64,000 nt of DNA from Pleurodeles waltl (Eukaryota > Chordata > Amphibia > Caudata > Salamandridae). Under the pieces are notes generated by a model. It did not search any database, had not been told where the DNA came from, and worked only from the letters and a program-made list of their open reading frames with translations. Positions 45,828 to 57,299 of the stretch are shown in pieces. The translations under genes and the position numbers were made by a program. The number at the start of each line of letters is the position of its first letter. Position 1 is the first letter of the stretch. The DNA lies in NCBI RefSeq assembly GCF_031143425.1, contig NC_090446.1, positions 1,023,577,066 to 1,023,641,065 of the forward strand, in the 5' to 3' direction.

Positions 45828-48074
45828 ATGCTGGTTTACTTCAGTCAGTCGTTAACTAATACTTGCCAGAGAGACAAGCAATTGAGCATTAGAAGTAGAA
45901 ATGAGTACAGTTCGCCTTTTCTGTGATTCCAGTGCTGGTGGACTAAGTTGATAAACATAGTGAAGAGAGGCTCACACGTGTAGATGTTCTGAGCTGGGTA
46001 GTTCATAAATTGTTCTCAGGCTGATAGGGCACAGCACATGAGATGCAAGAAATGTGCCTTGGGGGTTCAGAATAAATCATGTTTCCCAGCACCAATATCA
46101 TTTGATTCTGATCACTAGACAAGGATTTCTTAAGAATAATATCCTAATACTCACCAGAACCACTATCCCTGTCCAATGCCTTAGAGAAAAAACTGTTCAT
46201 CTCCAATTATGAGTATACTAAGCTGTTTAAAGTAAATTTTCCGACCTAAGAATGAACCATTCCTGGGTTAACAAGCTTTAGTCACCATTGAGTTCATGGG
46301 GAATTTAAACTTCATATAACAATATTGCACACATGCAAAATCCAATACTTAAGGTACTTCATTAGTCTCACACAAGCCATAATCTCTTTTGCTGTCCAGC
46401 TTTGAAACAGGCACTTTAGCAGCCTCAGCTTCTTGTACGCTTCCCCACCCCTAAACGTTAGAGGGTTATTTTAAGAGATGTATTCATATAATCCTTTCTA
46501 TCAGAAGATGTAGAAGGTAAATTCTCTGATGCAAGACTTCCTTGCCAGACTCTCCACCATTTAATTTTTGTTGCACTTTTAGCAGCTTCATTTAGTTTTC
46601 CCAGTTAGAACATGTTGTGAGCCATCATTGAGTAGATGAAGCAGCACAGCCAACAAGACATTCTGGGCAACAGTCTTTCAAGTCAGTAACTGTGCATTGT
46701 TACTGAAGCCAAAAGAAGCATATTCTGTGCCTCCTGGAAATGAAACACTATCTCATGAATTCTCAGTGTTATTCAGAATAGCCATGTAGAAACAGTTATA
46801 ATTGCAGTCATTTCCGACCCCTATTCGATCACAAGATGACCACCAATGGCGTCCTGGTTCGAGCTGCAACAGTGCTTATGTGCCCAATCATTCCCGCTTC
46901 CCCCACACCCCCTCCCCTTTCAGTCTTTCATAGTGATGTCTAGGTACTATTGAAATTGATTATTGGATATTCTTTAAAAAAAAAATGCTGCAGTCAGCAG
47001 TTTGGGATGTTAACTTTTTATGATATGAAAAAATGTGCTATAAAGGCCTAATTACACTGCTTACAGATGCATTGCACTGAAGAAAACAAATAAAAACAAA
47101 AATGTGATGGATGGATTGTTTGAATTAATCTTAGCCACTGCCTATTAGTCCTGATGTGCAATCCTATATGTCATTATTTTGCCCACCATGAAATCTCAGA
47201 CCGGAACTTTAGCCCAAGTCTGCTTTTGATGCAAGTGACACCCAGTGCAAAAATCTTTGTAGCCACCACCATAATGACCACCTTGTCCACAGACTCCCTC
47301 ACCACCACACTACAATGGCCCATTGACCGGGCATGAGACCTGATCCTTCTTTCCCGCGGCCATCTCTGCCATCATTTTTTACAACCTCTGCCTGGCCTAC
47401 CCCCGGCAGAGTGGATTGGATATCCTCGGGGACTACTCATGCCCCTCTGTTGGAGACCTCAGGGGTGAGGAGGGCCCTGTGTGGTACTGTGGACTGCATC
47501 TACTATTAGCTACATAGTTATTGACCTGAGGACCTGAGGACCTGAGTGTTATATGTTATGACCTCATCCTTGGCACCCTAGCACCTCTGCACGCTGACAC
47601 CTTATCTCCATTTGACAGGACTTGCCCCCGGTGTCCCTGGCTGTTCATGATCCTCCTTTAGATAAATGTGAAAACAGATGATTGCACAGAATGATGAGCA
47701 ATGCAAGCACTCACCCCAGTCACAAAGACCTGTGTATCATCAATAGTTTTTTTGGACACCACGCCACCCCAGTTTGGACGCAGTCAGATGCAAATCATTC
47801 TTGACCCTGCTCCCCATGGGAACATTCCTGTCCGAACTGCCATGCCAGGCCTTCCTTGGACCAGAAACAAACATCCTGGGACTGGTTTCAGGGTATCAAC
47901 TCTCATCAGCTATGCTAGTATGAATCCAGTGGTGCAGTGAGCACAGAACCCACACCTGGACAAACCCATCCCACATAGGGAGACAAAAGCAAAAAGAACA
48001 GGTCATGGACAGAATGCAGAGCAGTGTATCAGGCTAGAACCCATAATGTGAGTGATAGAACTAGCAAACTTAAC
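45828..48074. other. Unassigned sequence
   Basis: No gene or repeat is assigned. 47640-48060 has the look of an interspersed repeat (CCAGAAACAAACATCCTGGG near 47862), but I cannot name it. Confidence 0.35.
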
Positions 48075-48643
48075 GTATCTTGTCAGACCAAGGCTGTAAT
48101 GCTGTATCCCAAGCAGACTGTCTCTCCTATCAGGTAAAATACTCACCTCCCAGTCAACCATTAATGATGCGTTTCAGGCTTATTATGAGACTTTTTACAG
48201 AATTCCTGAAGGTTCCACCCTTGAAGGGACTGCTGACGTCCTCACCCAGATTCCATTGACCCAGCTGTCCTCTACAGCTAGGGAAGACCTTGTCCTTTCA
48301 CTCTCACCTCAGGAGCTCAAAGCAGTTTTACATGACCTTCCTTGAGTGAAGTCTTCCGGCACAGATGGCATTCCATCCAAATTATGTATTCTTTTTGCTC
48401 CTTAGCTAGCATCAAAGTTATTTAAGCTCTATACCACCTCCTTGGAGTTGGGATCTTTCCCAGACTTCCTGAATGCCGGCATTATCTCTACAAAGCTTAA
48501 ACCCCATAAGGTTGCAATGGACTTGGCTTCTGATCCCTAATGTTGATTTTAAAATCCTAACTTAACTGTTGCCCAATTGACTACTCCCACTTCTCATCTT
48601 CCTAATCCACCCTAACTGTTCGGGCTTTATTCCAGGTCATAGC
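48075..48643 (+). pseudogene. L1 reverse transcriptase fragment, interrupted by Harbinger H4
   Basis: Conceptual translation gives an FQAYYETFYRIPEGS block, LSLSPQELKAVLHDLP, KSSGTDGIPSKLC, DFLNAGIISTKLKPHK and, in another frame, HPNCSGFIPGHS. These are the consecutive landmarks of an L1 RT up to the SGFIPG motif. It has several stops and is cut at 48644 by H4. It differs from the L1 at 27541-33691, so it is a separate insertion. Confidence 0.75.
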
Positions 48644-49220
48644 ATCCCTCGTTATGACATTGGCTGTAAATCCCACTTACCGCCATGCCGACTGCCGCCA
48701 ACATAACGCCGCCACGGTGGATAACCGCGAACCATATTAGGAGACACACATACCAATCCATCACTATACAGTCTCACACACACAAGTCTGCCAGCCCAAA
48801 GGTCAGTGATAATCTGGCAGTATCCAAACCCACACCATTACGCCAACAGAACTACACCCATCACATTATGACCCACGAATCACCGTGGCGGACATTCAAT
48901 GGCGGTAAACCATTGGCGGGACATATCGTCACGCTCGCAATAAACACACTCAAACAAAACTACACCACATTGGACAATTCAAACTACACACACCTGACAC
49001 CCATACACACACCACACCCACACCGCTATAAAACACACACCCACAATACCCACATCCCTTTACGACTAGAAATAATTGCCACTAGAGAAGGATACAGCAA
49101 GAGCACCCACACAACCAGAGCCACATAACACTATCACCTATATACCATCTACGCACCTTACATCACACACCCCAGCACATCACCCCACACACCCTCACCC
49201 ACAACACTCACACTACACCC

Positions 49221-50720
49221 ATGGCACCACAACAACACCCCAGGTTCTCAGAGGAGGAGCTAAGGGTAATGGTGGAGGAAGTCATCTGGGTAGAGACACA
49301 GCTATTTGGATCACAGGTGCAGCAGACATCCATTGCTAGGAAGATGGAGCTATGGCGGAGAATTGTGGACAGTGTCAACGCCGTGGGACAGCACCCCAGA
49401 AAAAAGGGATTAGATCAGGAAGAGGTGGAACAACCTATGGGGGAAGGTGCGTTCCGTGCAGCAAGACACCAACTAGCTATACAGAGGACTGGCAGTGCAC
49501 CTCCACCTCCTCCCCCACAAACTAACAACACGAAAGGATCAAGTCTTGGCAATCAAGCATCCTGAGGGCCTGGCTGGAGTAGGAGGCAGACTGGACTCTG
49601 TTAAGTCAAATCTCTGGTACTATCACCCCCCCTACCTGCATGCCATCATAAACCCCCACACTTACCCTCACTCCCATCCCTTCACCACCTCCCACACACC
49701 CCACCATCACAACCCACTCATCCAATACCAAGCCCTGCATGCAACACCAATACATGGACACCACTCACAGACCTGCATGGACACCTATCACCACAGCATG
49801 CACACTGAAGAGAATCACCTAGGCACCAAAAAGCAATTCACACAAAGGCAAATCTGCCAGTGCAACAACAACCATAGAGGGCAACACACCAATGCACAAT
49901 ATGTCACACACAGAAACAATAACACTGCATTCACATCCCCACAGGTAGCCCAGCCAATGTCACCGGAGAGGAGGTGCCAGCAACATCTAGTCCCCCCCTG
50001 AAGAGGCCCACAGTGATGCCAGCAGCTCTGGTCACCTAGATCTGGATAACCAACCTGGCCCCTCAGGGATCTCCAGACAGTCGGTTACCCAGGCACAGTC
50101 ACACCATCACAGAGCCTCACCCTTCAGGAAACACCACCACAGCACCCACCCAGCGGGCCCATACCTCTGTCCCCAGGACATGTCAATCAGCAGTGTGTCC
50201 ACTCCTACAGGGACCCCAGGCCACCCCACAAACACAGGACGATCAGGGACCTGGGGTCAGTGGCAGTGGGCACACGGTTCAGGGGACAGTGGCACAGGAC
50301 AACAGGGAAGCTGGGAGGACTGCTGTGCGACAGGGGGAGGACGGACCCAAGGAACTGACTCTCCAGGAGGCACTCACTGCGATCCTGGGAGCATACCAAC
50401 ATTCCCAGGATACGCTGGGCCAGACACTGGACAGGTTGCAGGAGAACATGCGGCTGCAGGACGGTCAGTATCTGGGGATCAGGGAGGACTTGAAGGACAT
50501 CAACACCATCCTGGTCTCCATTGCAGGGGTGCTGGCAGACATGGCCAACACTATGAGGGAGGCAGTGGAACACCACAGGGCCCCTGACACTACCTAAAAC
50601 GATGAACAACCCTCCACCTCCGCTGCCGTTAGTGGACAGGAGGCTCCGCCACAGGAACAACAGGCCACCAGAACCCCTTCCCCTGCAGAAGGAGAACCAC
50701 CCCGCAAACGTTCCCTGTGA
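49221..50720 (+). pseudogene. Harbinger H4 Myb1, broken
   Basis: The start MAPQQHPRFSEEELRVMVEE and SIARKMELWRRIVDSVNAVG are clear. Exon 1 (49221-49600) is 380 bases, one more than in H1 and H3, and changes frame near 49405. The splice donor is mutated: CTCTG|TTAAGT replaces GTAAGT at 49601. Exon 2 starts at 49945 after CATCCCCACAG. The helical region (QEALTAILGAYQHSQDTLGQ) is well kept. The basic tail stops early at 50718-50720, where CGA has become TGA. Confidence 0.8.
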
Positions 50721-50953
50721 TCCAGGCAGAAGCCATATACTATTGCCAAGACCCCTGCCAGGAAATAATACTCTCCTGATTGTCATCCTTGTGTCCCACT
50801 CTGTCACCCTGTCCACCTTGAACTGCCATTGCTCCCCTTCCTATGCCCCCTTGGACAATTCCCCGGTGAAACAAATAGACTGGACTCTATCCTGGACTTT
50901 CCTCCATCATCAACCCATCCCATTCCACTACCCCCTCTACTTCTTAGCACTTA

Positions 50954-50959
50954 AATAAA
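50954..50959 (+). terminator. Poly(A) signal of H4 Myb1
   Basis: AATAAA about 235 bases after the gene, at the conserved position. Confidence 0.5.
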
Positions 50960-51248
50960 CACCCTTTGAAAAAATACAAGTATGGAGTATGTCAAATGAT
51001 TTAAGTATGTGTTCGTTTTTCCAGGTTCAAACATTGCAATTCAACTGTACAGTAATGTATACATAGGAAAGACATGTAGTTGGCTGCAGTCAACACACCA
51101 GGAACAATAGTGGGGCACAAATATCTGCAAATAGAGACACCAAAGAGTACAGTGAGTGGCTATAGAATTGGGAAACACAACCTGCCAGTGACAATGTCAA
51201 AAACAAAACTGACAATTAAATGTGAATTTACACTGTCTTACCTGTGTG

Positions 51249-51602
51249 TCATTGGAAGTATTGACAAATTATTGCACTTCTGTTGTCCTCATCCTCATCC
51301 TCTGCTTCCTCATCTTCACTGTCCACAGGGTCCACTGCTGCCACATGGCCATCTCCAGCCTCCTCCTCCTGCAGAAAAGGCACCTGGCGACGCAAGGCAA
51401 GGTTGTGCAACATACAGCATGCCACGATGATCTGGCAGACCTTCTTGGGTGAGTAGCACAGGGATCCACCTGTTAGATGGAGGCAATGAAACCTGGCCTT
51501 CAGGAGGCCAAAGGGCATCTCTATAATTCTTCTTGTTCACCCATGTGCCTCATTGTAACATCCCTTTGCCCTTGTCCTGGGATTCCTCACAGGGGTCAGT
51601 AG
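51249..51602 (-). pseudogene. Harbinger H4 transposase, C-terminal remnant
   Basis: It keeps the block around the catalytic Glu (IIEMPFGLLKARF), SPKKVCQIIVACCMLHNLAL and the acidic tail ending in CQYFQ. A frameshift lies just upstream near 51550. Everything N-terminal, including both catalytic Asp residues, has been cut off by the Gypsy LTR. Confidence 0.8.
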
Positions 51603-51840
51603 TTGCCAATTCGTAAAACATCATGTAAATGTCAAGAAATAGTAGCGCGCAATGGACAACAATGTTTAAATACCATAAAACGAATCGCGCGTCTTGCCGA
51701 TTCTTAAGCCACCATGCCAATGTCAAGAAATGGTAGCACGCAATGAATAACAAAGTCAAACCTTCATGAAATAAATCGCGCGTCTTGCCTATTTGTAAAC
51801 TACCATATAAATGCCAAGAAATGGTAGTGCACAAGTAATC
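51603..51840 (-). repeat. About 90-base direct repeat inside the Gypsy LTR
   Basis: CTACCATTTCTTGACATT and AGGCAAGACGCGCGATT recur, giving about 2.5 units. The spacing is about 90 bases with moderate divergence between units. Confidence 0.75.
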
Positions 51841-52063
51841 TGTTACTCATTTAAGAATTAAACCAAGAATATGAAAATTCTCAATAACGGTGTCGGGACA
51901 GTCCAACCACCGTCTTACCGCCTGGAACAATGATCACCAATGAAGGATGAAGGGCAGAAGACTGGAAGATCCAAATAGGCGGCCGGGACAGGAGCTCAGG
52001 AAGAAGCTGCTGCTCTGCACCGGGACCTCTGAATAGTGAGCACTGGGAGTTGGGCTGGCTCTC

Positions 52064-52070
52064 TTTTATA
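52064..52070 (-). promoter_or_regulatory. TATA box of the Gypsy LTR
   Basis: TATAAAAGAGAGCC on the minus strand, with a plausible start about 30 bases on (GTGCTCACTATTCAGAGG). Confidence 0.55.
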
Positions 52071-52291
52071 GAGTCTTGGCCCAGCCCAGAACCACGCCTA
52101 GGCATGTTGCAGGGAAAGTCTCTGGAAGGCCCTGGAAAGGGGCCACACCCTAACACACTCTGAAAACCTGCAGCAATACATTGCAAAGGAACAGTATTTG
52201 TAAGCATATTAAAAATAAGTTTTTAGGATTAAACTCTGCAATGCAAAAGGTGCAAAAGGTTAAACCACAACGTATCAGCACAAAGCATAAA

Positions 52292-53356
52292 TTACGCTGT
52301 TTTGAGAGTGCTGGGTTTTTGCATTTTTGTCGCCAGTAGAGTGCGTACTGCTCTGGTGTTGACAGTACTCCCCTCTCCCAGACGCGCTCTAGGGCCTGGT
52401 GTGCTTAGATTGAGACGATGAAAGTGTCTCACAAGTACTGGAGCATGAACATCAGATGCGGAAACCCATGAGTTACTTTCAGGACCATAACCTTTCCATG
52501 AGATTAAGTACCATAGATTACGCCCTCTCAGTTTAGAATCCAACACTTTCTTGACTTCATATTCTTCTTCCACTTGTACTAGAACAGGAGGGTGGACCTT
52601 TTAGACTGCCTTTTTCAAGAGGGAAGTGTGGAACACTGGATGAATCCGTAAGGATCTGGGCAATTGTAGTTTATAGGTCACCGGATTGATTTGCTGAAGG
52701 ACAGTATAAGGACCTATGAATTTGGGGTTAAACATGTGCTTCTTCTTGAAGCCTATATGTTTTGTGGAAAGCCACACTTTGTCACCTGGTTGATATTGCG
52801 GTCCCTCACAATGTTTCTTGTCATAATGCCTTTAATATTTTTGTTTGGCTTTTTCTAAATGCTGTTGAATCAGTTTCTGGGTTTGATGTAAATGCTGAAT
52901 GGTTTCTGACACAGCTGGAGTAAGAGAATTTTCTTGAGGAATTGTGATGGGCAAGGTGTCAGGATGATAGCCAAATAAACCAAAAAAGGGTGTAACGCCA
53001 ATAGAAGTGTGGAATGAGATATTGTAAGCTAACTCAGCTAACCAGAGCATAGATGTCCAAGAATGAAGTGCCTTTTCAGCGTAGGCACGTAGGTATTGTT
53101 TCAAAGTCTGATTTAGTCTCTCCGTTTGACCATCTGTTTGAGGATGATGACTAGTAGATAGCGTAGATGTCACTTGGAGTGTTTTACACCATGCCTTTCA
53201 GAAATTGGAGGAAAATTGTGACCCCCGATTGGAGAGGATAACCTTTGGCAGTCCATGATAACGAACCACTCTGTTCAGTAAAATAGTTGCCAATTCACTA
53301 GAAGTGGGCAATTTTTTACAGGCAATGAAATGTCCATATTTCGTGAGACTATCTAC
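52292..53356 (-). pseudogene. Gypsy integrase C-terminal half and chromodomain
   Basis: From N to C: DSLTKYGHFIACKKLP, then the position of the second catalytic Asp, which reads Asn here (LSNRGSQFSS), then HHPQTDGQTERLNQTLKQYL with the catalytic Glu, and the chromodomain (EYEVKKVLDSKLRGRNLWYL, SWKGYGPESNSW). Frames break near 53190 and 52600-52830. The Asp-to-Asn change alone would inactivate strand transfer. Upstream, the reading is interrupted by a solo LTR. Confidence 0.85.
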
Positions 53357-54366
53357 TGTAGTGTGGTCAGTTTTACGTATCCTTTTGTGCATTAGCTTCA
53401 GGCTTTAGGCCTATGTCCATTTTGCCCTGGATGTATTTTATTCCTTTGCTCACAGCTTAGAGCCTGTGTGCCCTTTGCTCTAGATGCTTTTATTCGGCTT
53501 CGTACTGTTATTTTCAAATAACCAGTTCTACGGTCTTGTTTTATTTTTTATATCACACTGTTTAGCCTACTTCAGCACTGGAGTTCTCAATAACACATTT
53601 TTGCTCACTCCGGGCTCCAGTCAAGGATACTGTCTGGGACATTGCCGATAGACGTGGTAGGAGTTTAGTCTTTGGCATTCCTGCGTAGGGACATTTTGTG
53701 ATCACGCTGACATGTTAGTTATAAAAACACTTCCTTGTCCCATTACATGCAAGAGGGAGATTCCGACCAGGGGACCACAACTATACGCTGACTGCCTCGT
53801 TGCAGATGCTGAACCAGATCACAGGCCTTTACTCAGGTATGAGGGCTGATGTCTCCTAAGGGATCCAGAAAGACAAGTTAGAAGCTTAACATGCTGTGCT
53901 CAAAATAGAACTAGATGAGGGAGAATAGAAACTGTTAAACACCATGATAGCTTTGTTTTTATGTTTCACTCTCCTCGTGACTATTTCAATCCTACTATGT
54001 TGTATGGTTCTGGTTATTGCGGCTCACGCCTTAATATCTAAAATGCAGTCGTTTCATTAAAACATTATATAAAACTTATACTGCCTTTGTCATTTGTATA
54101 TGAGATCATATTGTAAATGAGAGAGTTGGTTTGGATCTGAGTGACCACGACTTCCCTGAGAAGTTCCAAAGATGTAATTCGCTCGGCTGCCCAATCATCT
54201 CTTCCCTGTTGGAGAAATGAGGCACTGCTAGTTAGCAGGAGCAAAACCGGATTTAGGGTGACAGAGGTCCTTCCAAGTGGGTCAGACTCAGTCCCCCACA
54301 CTGTGAACGATCCTGCTACCTAGAAATCCAGTAGTGTCATTTAGGATAATGAGAGCCCACGCGACA
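53357..54366 (+). mobile_element. Solo LTR inserted in the Gypsy integrase
   Basis: The insert begins TGTAGTGTGG and ends CGCGACA, with CTAC on both sides (53353-53356 and 54367-54370). TG...CA ends plus a 4-base duplication fit an endogenous-retrovirus-type or other LTR. TTATAAAAAC near 53718 could be a promoter and ATTAAA near 54055 a poly(A) signal. There are no coding domains. The surrounding integrase reading is continuous once the insert and one CTAC are ignored. The family and the element's orientation are uncertain. Confidence 0.7.
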
Positions 54367-54870
54367 CTACTACCACCAGAATTACTGAATGCTGTTGAAC
54401 CACTGGCAGACCGGTAATAAAGTCTAAAGAAATGTGCTCCCATGGACGACTTGGGGTTGGAAGTGGATGTAACAACCCTTTTGGTTTTGAATGACTTGTT
54501 TTAATGCGAGCACAAACTTCACAGTTGTTTACCATTGCTTTTACATCTTTTGTTAGGGTAGGCCACCAAAAATATCGTTGGATCAGTTCAAGAGTTTTAG
54601 CAGTACCTGGGTGACCTGCCGTAGATATAACATGCAACCAATGAAACACTATCTTGCGAAGTTTGGTAGTGGGTAAGAACAAATGCGCTTTATGAAAGGG
54701 TAAACCTTGCTTGATTGACCTTTTGGGATCTGCTTGGGCCCATGTTTGCCATTTTTCAACAGTGAAAGAGTTGTGAATTTCTTCAAAGAAATCTTCACTT
54801 TTTATGATACATAGAACCTTGTCAGGAGCAAAGATAGCTCTGGAGGCTTGAAAAGCAGGCAACGTGGTAG
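54367..54870 (-). pseudogene. Gypsy integrase N-terminal half
   Basis: It contains the HHCC zinc-binding region (FHWLHVISTAGHPGTAKTLE, then NNCEVCARIKTSH) and the first catalytic Asp context (HISLDFITGLP). The preceding linker toward RNase H is at 54341-54862 in one open frame. Integrase inserts the cDNA copy into chromosomes; this gene is split and inactive. Confidence 0.85.
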
Positions 54871-54927
54871 ACTATTGACGGGACAAGGAGTCAGCCTTGC
54901 GATTATCTTTACCAGCCCGGAAGGTTA

Positions 54928-55190
54928 CTACAAAATCAAATTCGGCAAAAAAAGCATCCAGCGTAATTGCAGAGGGGTCAAAAGTCTGGCGTAACTCATG
55001 AATTGAAGATTACGATGATCAGTATATACTGTAACAGTGTATTTGGCACCCAATAAGTGATGTCTCCATTCCTTAAAGGCGTCACAAATCGCCAGAAGCT
55101 CTTTTTCAGCAATGACATACTTCTGTTTGGCTTCGTTCAACTTCCGAGACATATAAGCTACAGGATGAAGTTGACCAGTGTCTTTATTTC
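54928..55190 (-). pseudogene. Gypsy RNase H domain remnant
   Basis: YVIAEKELLAICDAFKEWRH and TVYTDHRNLQFM are typical of the Ty3/Gypsy RNase H, which removes the RNA strand during cDNA synthesis. Frames change at both sides. Confidence 0.8.
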
Positions 55191-55790
55191 ATTGTGATAA
55201 GACGGCTCCTATTGCTACATCTGAAGTATCAGCTTCCACAATGAAAGGTTGATTCACATCAGGATGAGTCAAGGCTGGGGCAGTGGAGAAAGCTTCCTTC
55301 AAAGTTGAGAAGGCTTGATCAGCTTCTGGGGACCATACAAACCTTTCTTTCTTTCTTAGTAGCTTAGTGATTGGAGCCACTGGCTGGGAGAAATGATTTA
55401 TGAACCTCCGGTAAAAATTTGCAAACCCCAGGAAACATTGTACATCACGAACAGTCTTTGGGGTGGGCCAATCAGATACGGCTTTTACTTTCTTTTCTGC
55501 CATCACCATACCTTGGGGGGTAAGAATAACTCCTAAAAACTCAACTGTGGTAACATGAAACTCACACTTGGTTAGTTTGCAATATAAATGGTGTTTTCGA
55601 AGTGCTGCAAGAATTTTTTTGACATACTGGACATGTTCGTTTTCATTGTCTGAGTAGATCAAAATGTCATCGATGTAGACTATGGCAAATATGTTGAGGC
55701 ACTCTCTAAGAACGTCATTCAAGAAAAATTGAAATGCTGCTGGAGCATTACACAGACCAAAAGGCATGACGCTGTATTCAAAAAGGCTAT
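55189..55790 (-). pseudogene. Gypsy reverse transcriptase, C-terminal part
   Basis: Open from the MITE junction to about 55189, with MPFGLCNAPAAFQFFLND, the catalytic YIDD box within AIVYIDDILIYSD, and EFLGVILTPQGM, then CFLGFANFYRRFINHF of the connection region. The upstream part lies beyond the MITE at 56396-56760, and the reading is in phase across it. Confidence 0.88.
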
Positions 55791-56395
55791 GGGGGTCATT
55801 CTAAGTCCGGCGGGCGGCGGAGGCCGCCCGCCAGACTTCCCCCACCAAAATACCGCTCCGCGGTCGAAAGACCGCTGAGGGTATTTTGGGATTTGCCCTG
55901 GGCTGGCGGGCGACCGCCAAAAGGCCGCCCGCCAGCCCAGGGCAAATCAACCTTCCCACGAGGACGCCGGCTCAGAATTGAGCCGGCGTAGTGGGAAGGT
56001 GCGACGGGTGCAGTGGCACCCGTCGTGTATTTCAGTGTCTGCAAAGCAGACACTGAAATACAAAGTGGGGCCCTCTTACGGGGGTCCCTGCAGTGCCCAT
56101 GCCATTGGCATGGGCACTGCAGGGGCCCCCAGGGGCCCCGCGGCACCCCCTACCGCCATCCTGTTCCTGGCGGGAGACCCACCAGGAACAGGATGGCGGT
56201 AGGGGGTGTCAGAATCCCCATGGCGGCGGAGCGCACTCCGCCGCCATGGAGGATTCTGTAGGGCAGCGGAAAACCGGCGGGAGACCGCCGGTTTTCCTAG
56301 TCTGACCGCGGCCGAACCGCCGCGGTCAGAATGCCCTGCGGGGCACCGCCGGTCTGTCGGCGGTGCTCCCGCCGACCCTGGTCAGAATGACCCCC
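55791..56395. mobile_element. Harbinger-type MITE made of consecutive hairpins
   Basis: 605 bases with ends GGGGGTCATTCT and AGAATGACCCCC, the subfamily I Harbinger terminus, and TAT on both sides (55788-55790, 56396-56398). The inside is a chain of about 12 hairpins with little spacing. Examples: 55891-55947 (22-base arms), 56027-56061 (16-base perfect arms, 3-base loop), 56086-56124 (18-base perfect arms), 56144-56208 (27-base perfect arms) and 56268-56297 (13-base perfect arms). It has no coding capacity. Insertion into reverse transcriptase duplicated TAT and left the reading in phase on both sides, so it is younger than the Gypsy copy. Confidence 0.92.
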
Positions 56396-56760
56396 TATAT
56401 CTTGTCTTGAACGCTGTTTTCCATTCGTCACCCTTTCTCATTCTGACCAAATGATAAGCACCTCGACGGTCAAGCTTCGTGTAGATTTTTGCTCTCTTTA
56501 CTTGTTCCAATAAGACCGGAATTAGGGGTAAAGGATATTTATTCTTGATGGTGACTTTGTTCAAACCCCTATAGTCGATGCAAGTTCGAAGTTCTCCATT
56601 AGCTTTTGGAACAAAAAACAAAGGCGAAGCTGCAGGAGACTTAGAGGGGCGAATGAAGCCATTCTCCAAAAATTGATCTAGGTATTTTCGTAAATGTTGA
56701 TTTTCATTTTTCTGACGGGGCATATACACCACAGTTGGGAAGTATCGCACCTGGGGCTAG
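56396..56760 (-). pseudogene. Gypsy reverse transcriptase, N-terminal part
   Basis: [39 protein letters not shown] and [20 protein letters not shown] are standard RT motifs 0-2. The triad region [18 protein letters not shown] carries the first catalytic Asp. Reading stops at the MITE. Confidence 0.87.
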
Positions 56761-56961
56761 ATCAATTTGACAGTCATAAGATCTATGAGGAGGTAGAGTC
56801 TCTGCTCCTTTCTCATCAAATACATCTTTGTAAGATGAATACTGTTTGGGCAGCTGAATTTCTTTCTCCGCAGCAGTAGCTATGTAAGAGTTGCAAACTT
56901 TTGGTACTTGAATCTTTTGGAGACATTGTTCGTTACATAGCGCAGATGAGAACACGGTTTT

Positions 56962-57262
56962 TCATTCTGCCCAATTGATCTCCGGATTGTGATGAGTTAA
57001 CCATGGCAAGCCGAGGATAATCCCATATTGGGGAGCATGGATCACGTCAAGGATGATTTTCTCTTTATGTTTCTTTCTTTGATTCTTATCTTCACAAATC
57101 ATCGACAAAGGGATAGTCTGAAGAGTTACCGGACCTCCAGTCAAGAGTTTTCCATCGACTGCCTGGATAATTTCTGGGGTCTTCTTTTCAATACATGGGA
57201 GCCCCCATGCACGAACCAATTGGACATCAACAAAGTTCCCAGTAGCCCCAGAATCGACTAGA
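56962..57262 (-). pseudogene. Gypsy aspartic protease remnant
   Basis: The catalytic DSGA motif is encoded at 57255-57244. It is followed by a frame with TPEIIQAVDGKLLTGGPV and IILGLPWLTHHNPEINW, typical of retropepsin-like domains in this group. The frame from protease into RT is broken near 56955. Confidence 0.8.
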
Positions 57263-57299
57263 GCTTTTTTGAAATAGATCTTTTTCTTGACCTTGAACT

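Larger units (their letters stand above)
48644..51602. mobile_element. Harbinger H4: truncated by a Gypsy insertion, subfamily II
   Basis: The left end ATCCCTCGTTATGACATTGG matches the H2 terminus with few changes. Only Myb1 and the 3' end of the transposase remain. The copy stops at 51602, inside the transposase (after CCTCACAGGGGTCAGTAG), where the LTR of the Gypsy element begins. The rest of H4 should lie beyond the window if the Gypsy inserted into it. Confidence 0.85.
51603..52364 (-). repeat. 3' LTR of the Gypsy element
   Basis: A purine tract (GGGAGAGGGGAG, minus strand, 52370-52381) precedes TGTCAACACC, the probable LTR start at 52364. The end is at or next to the 51603 junction with H4. 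The LTR is about 760 bases. It overlaps the C-terminal end of pol, which is common in this group. Its U5 side holds 2.5 copies of a repeat of about 90 bases. Confidence 0.65.
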
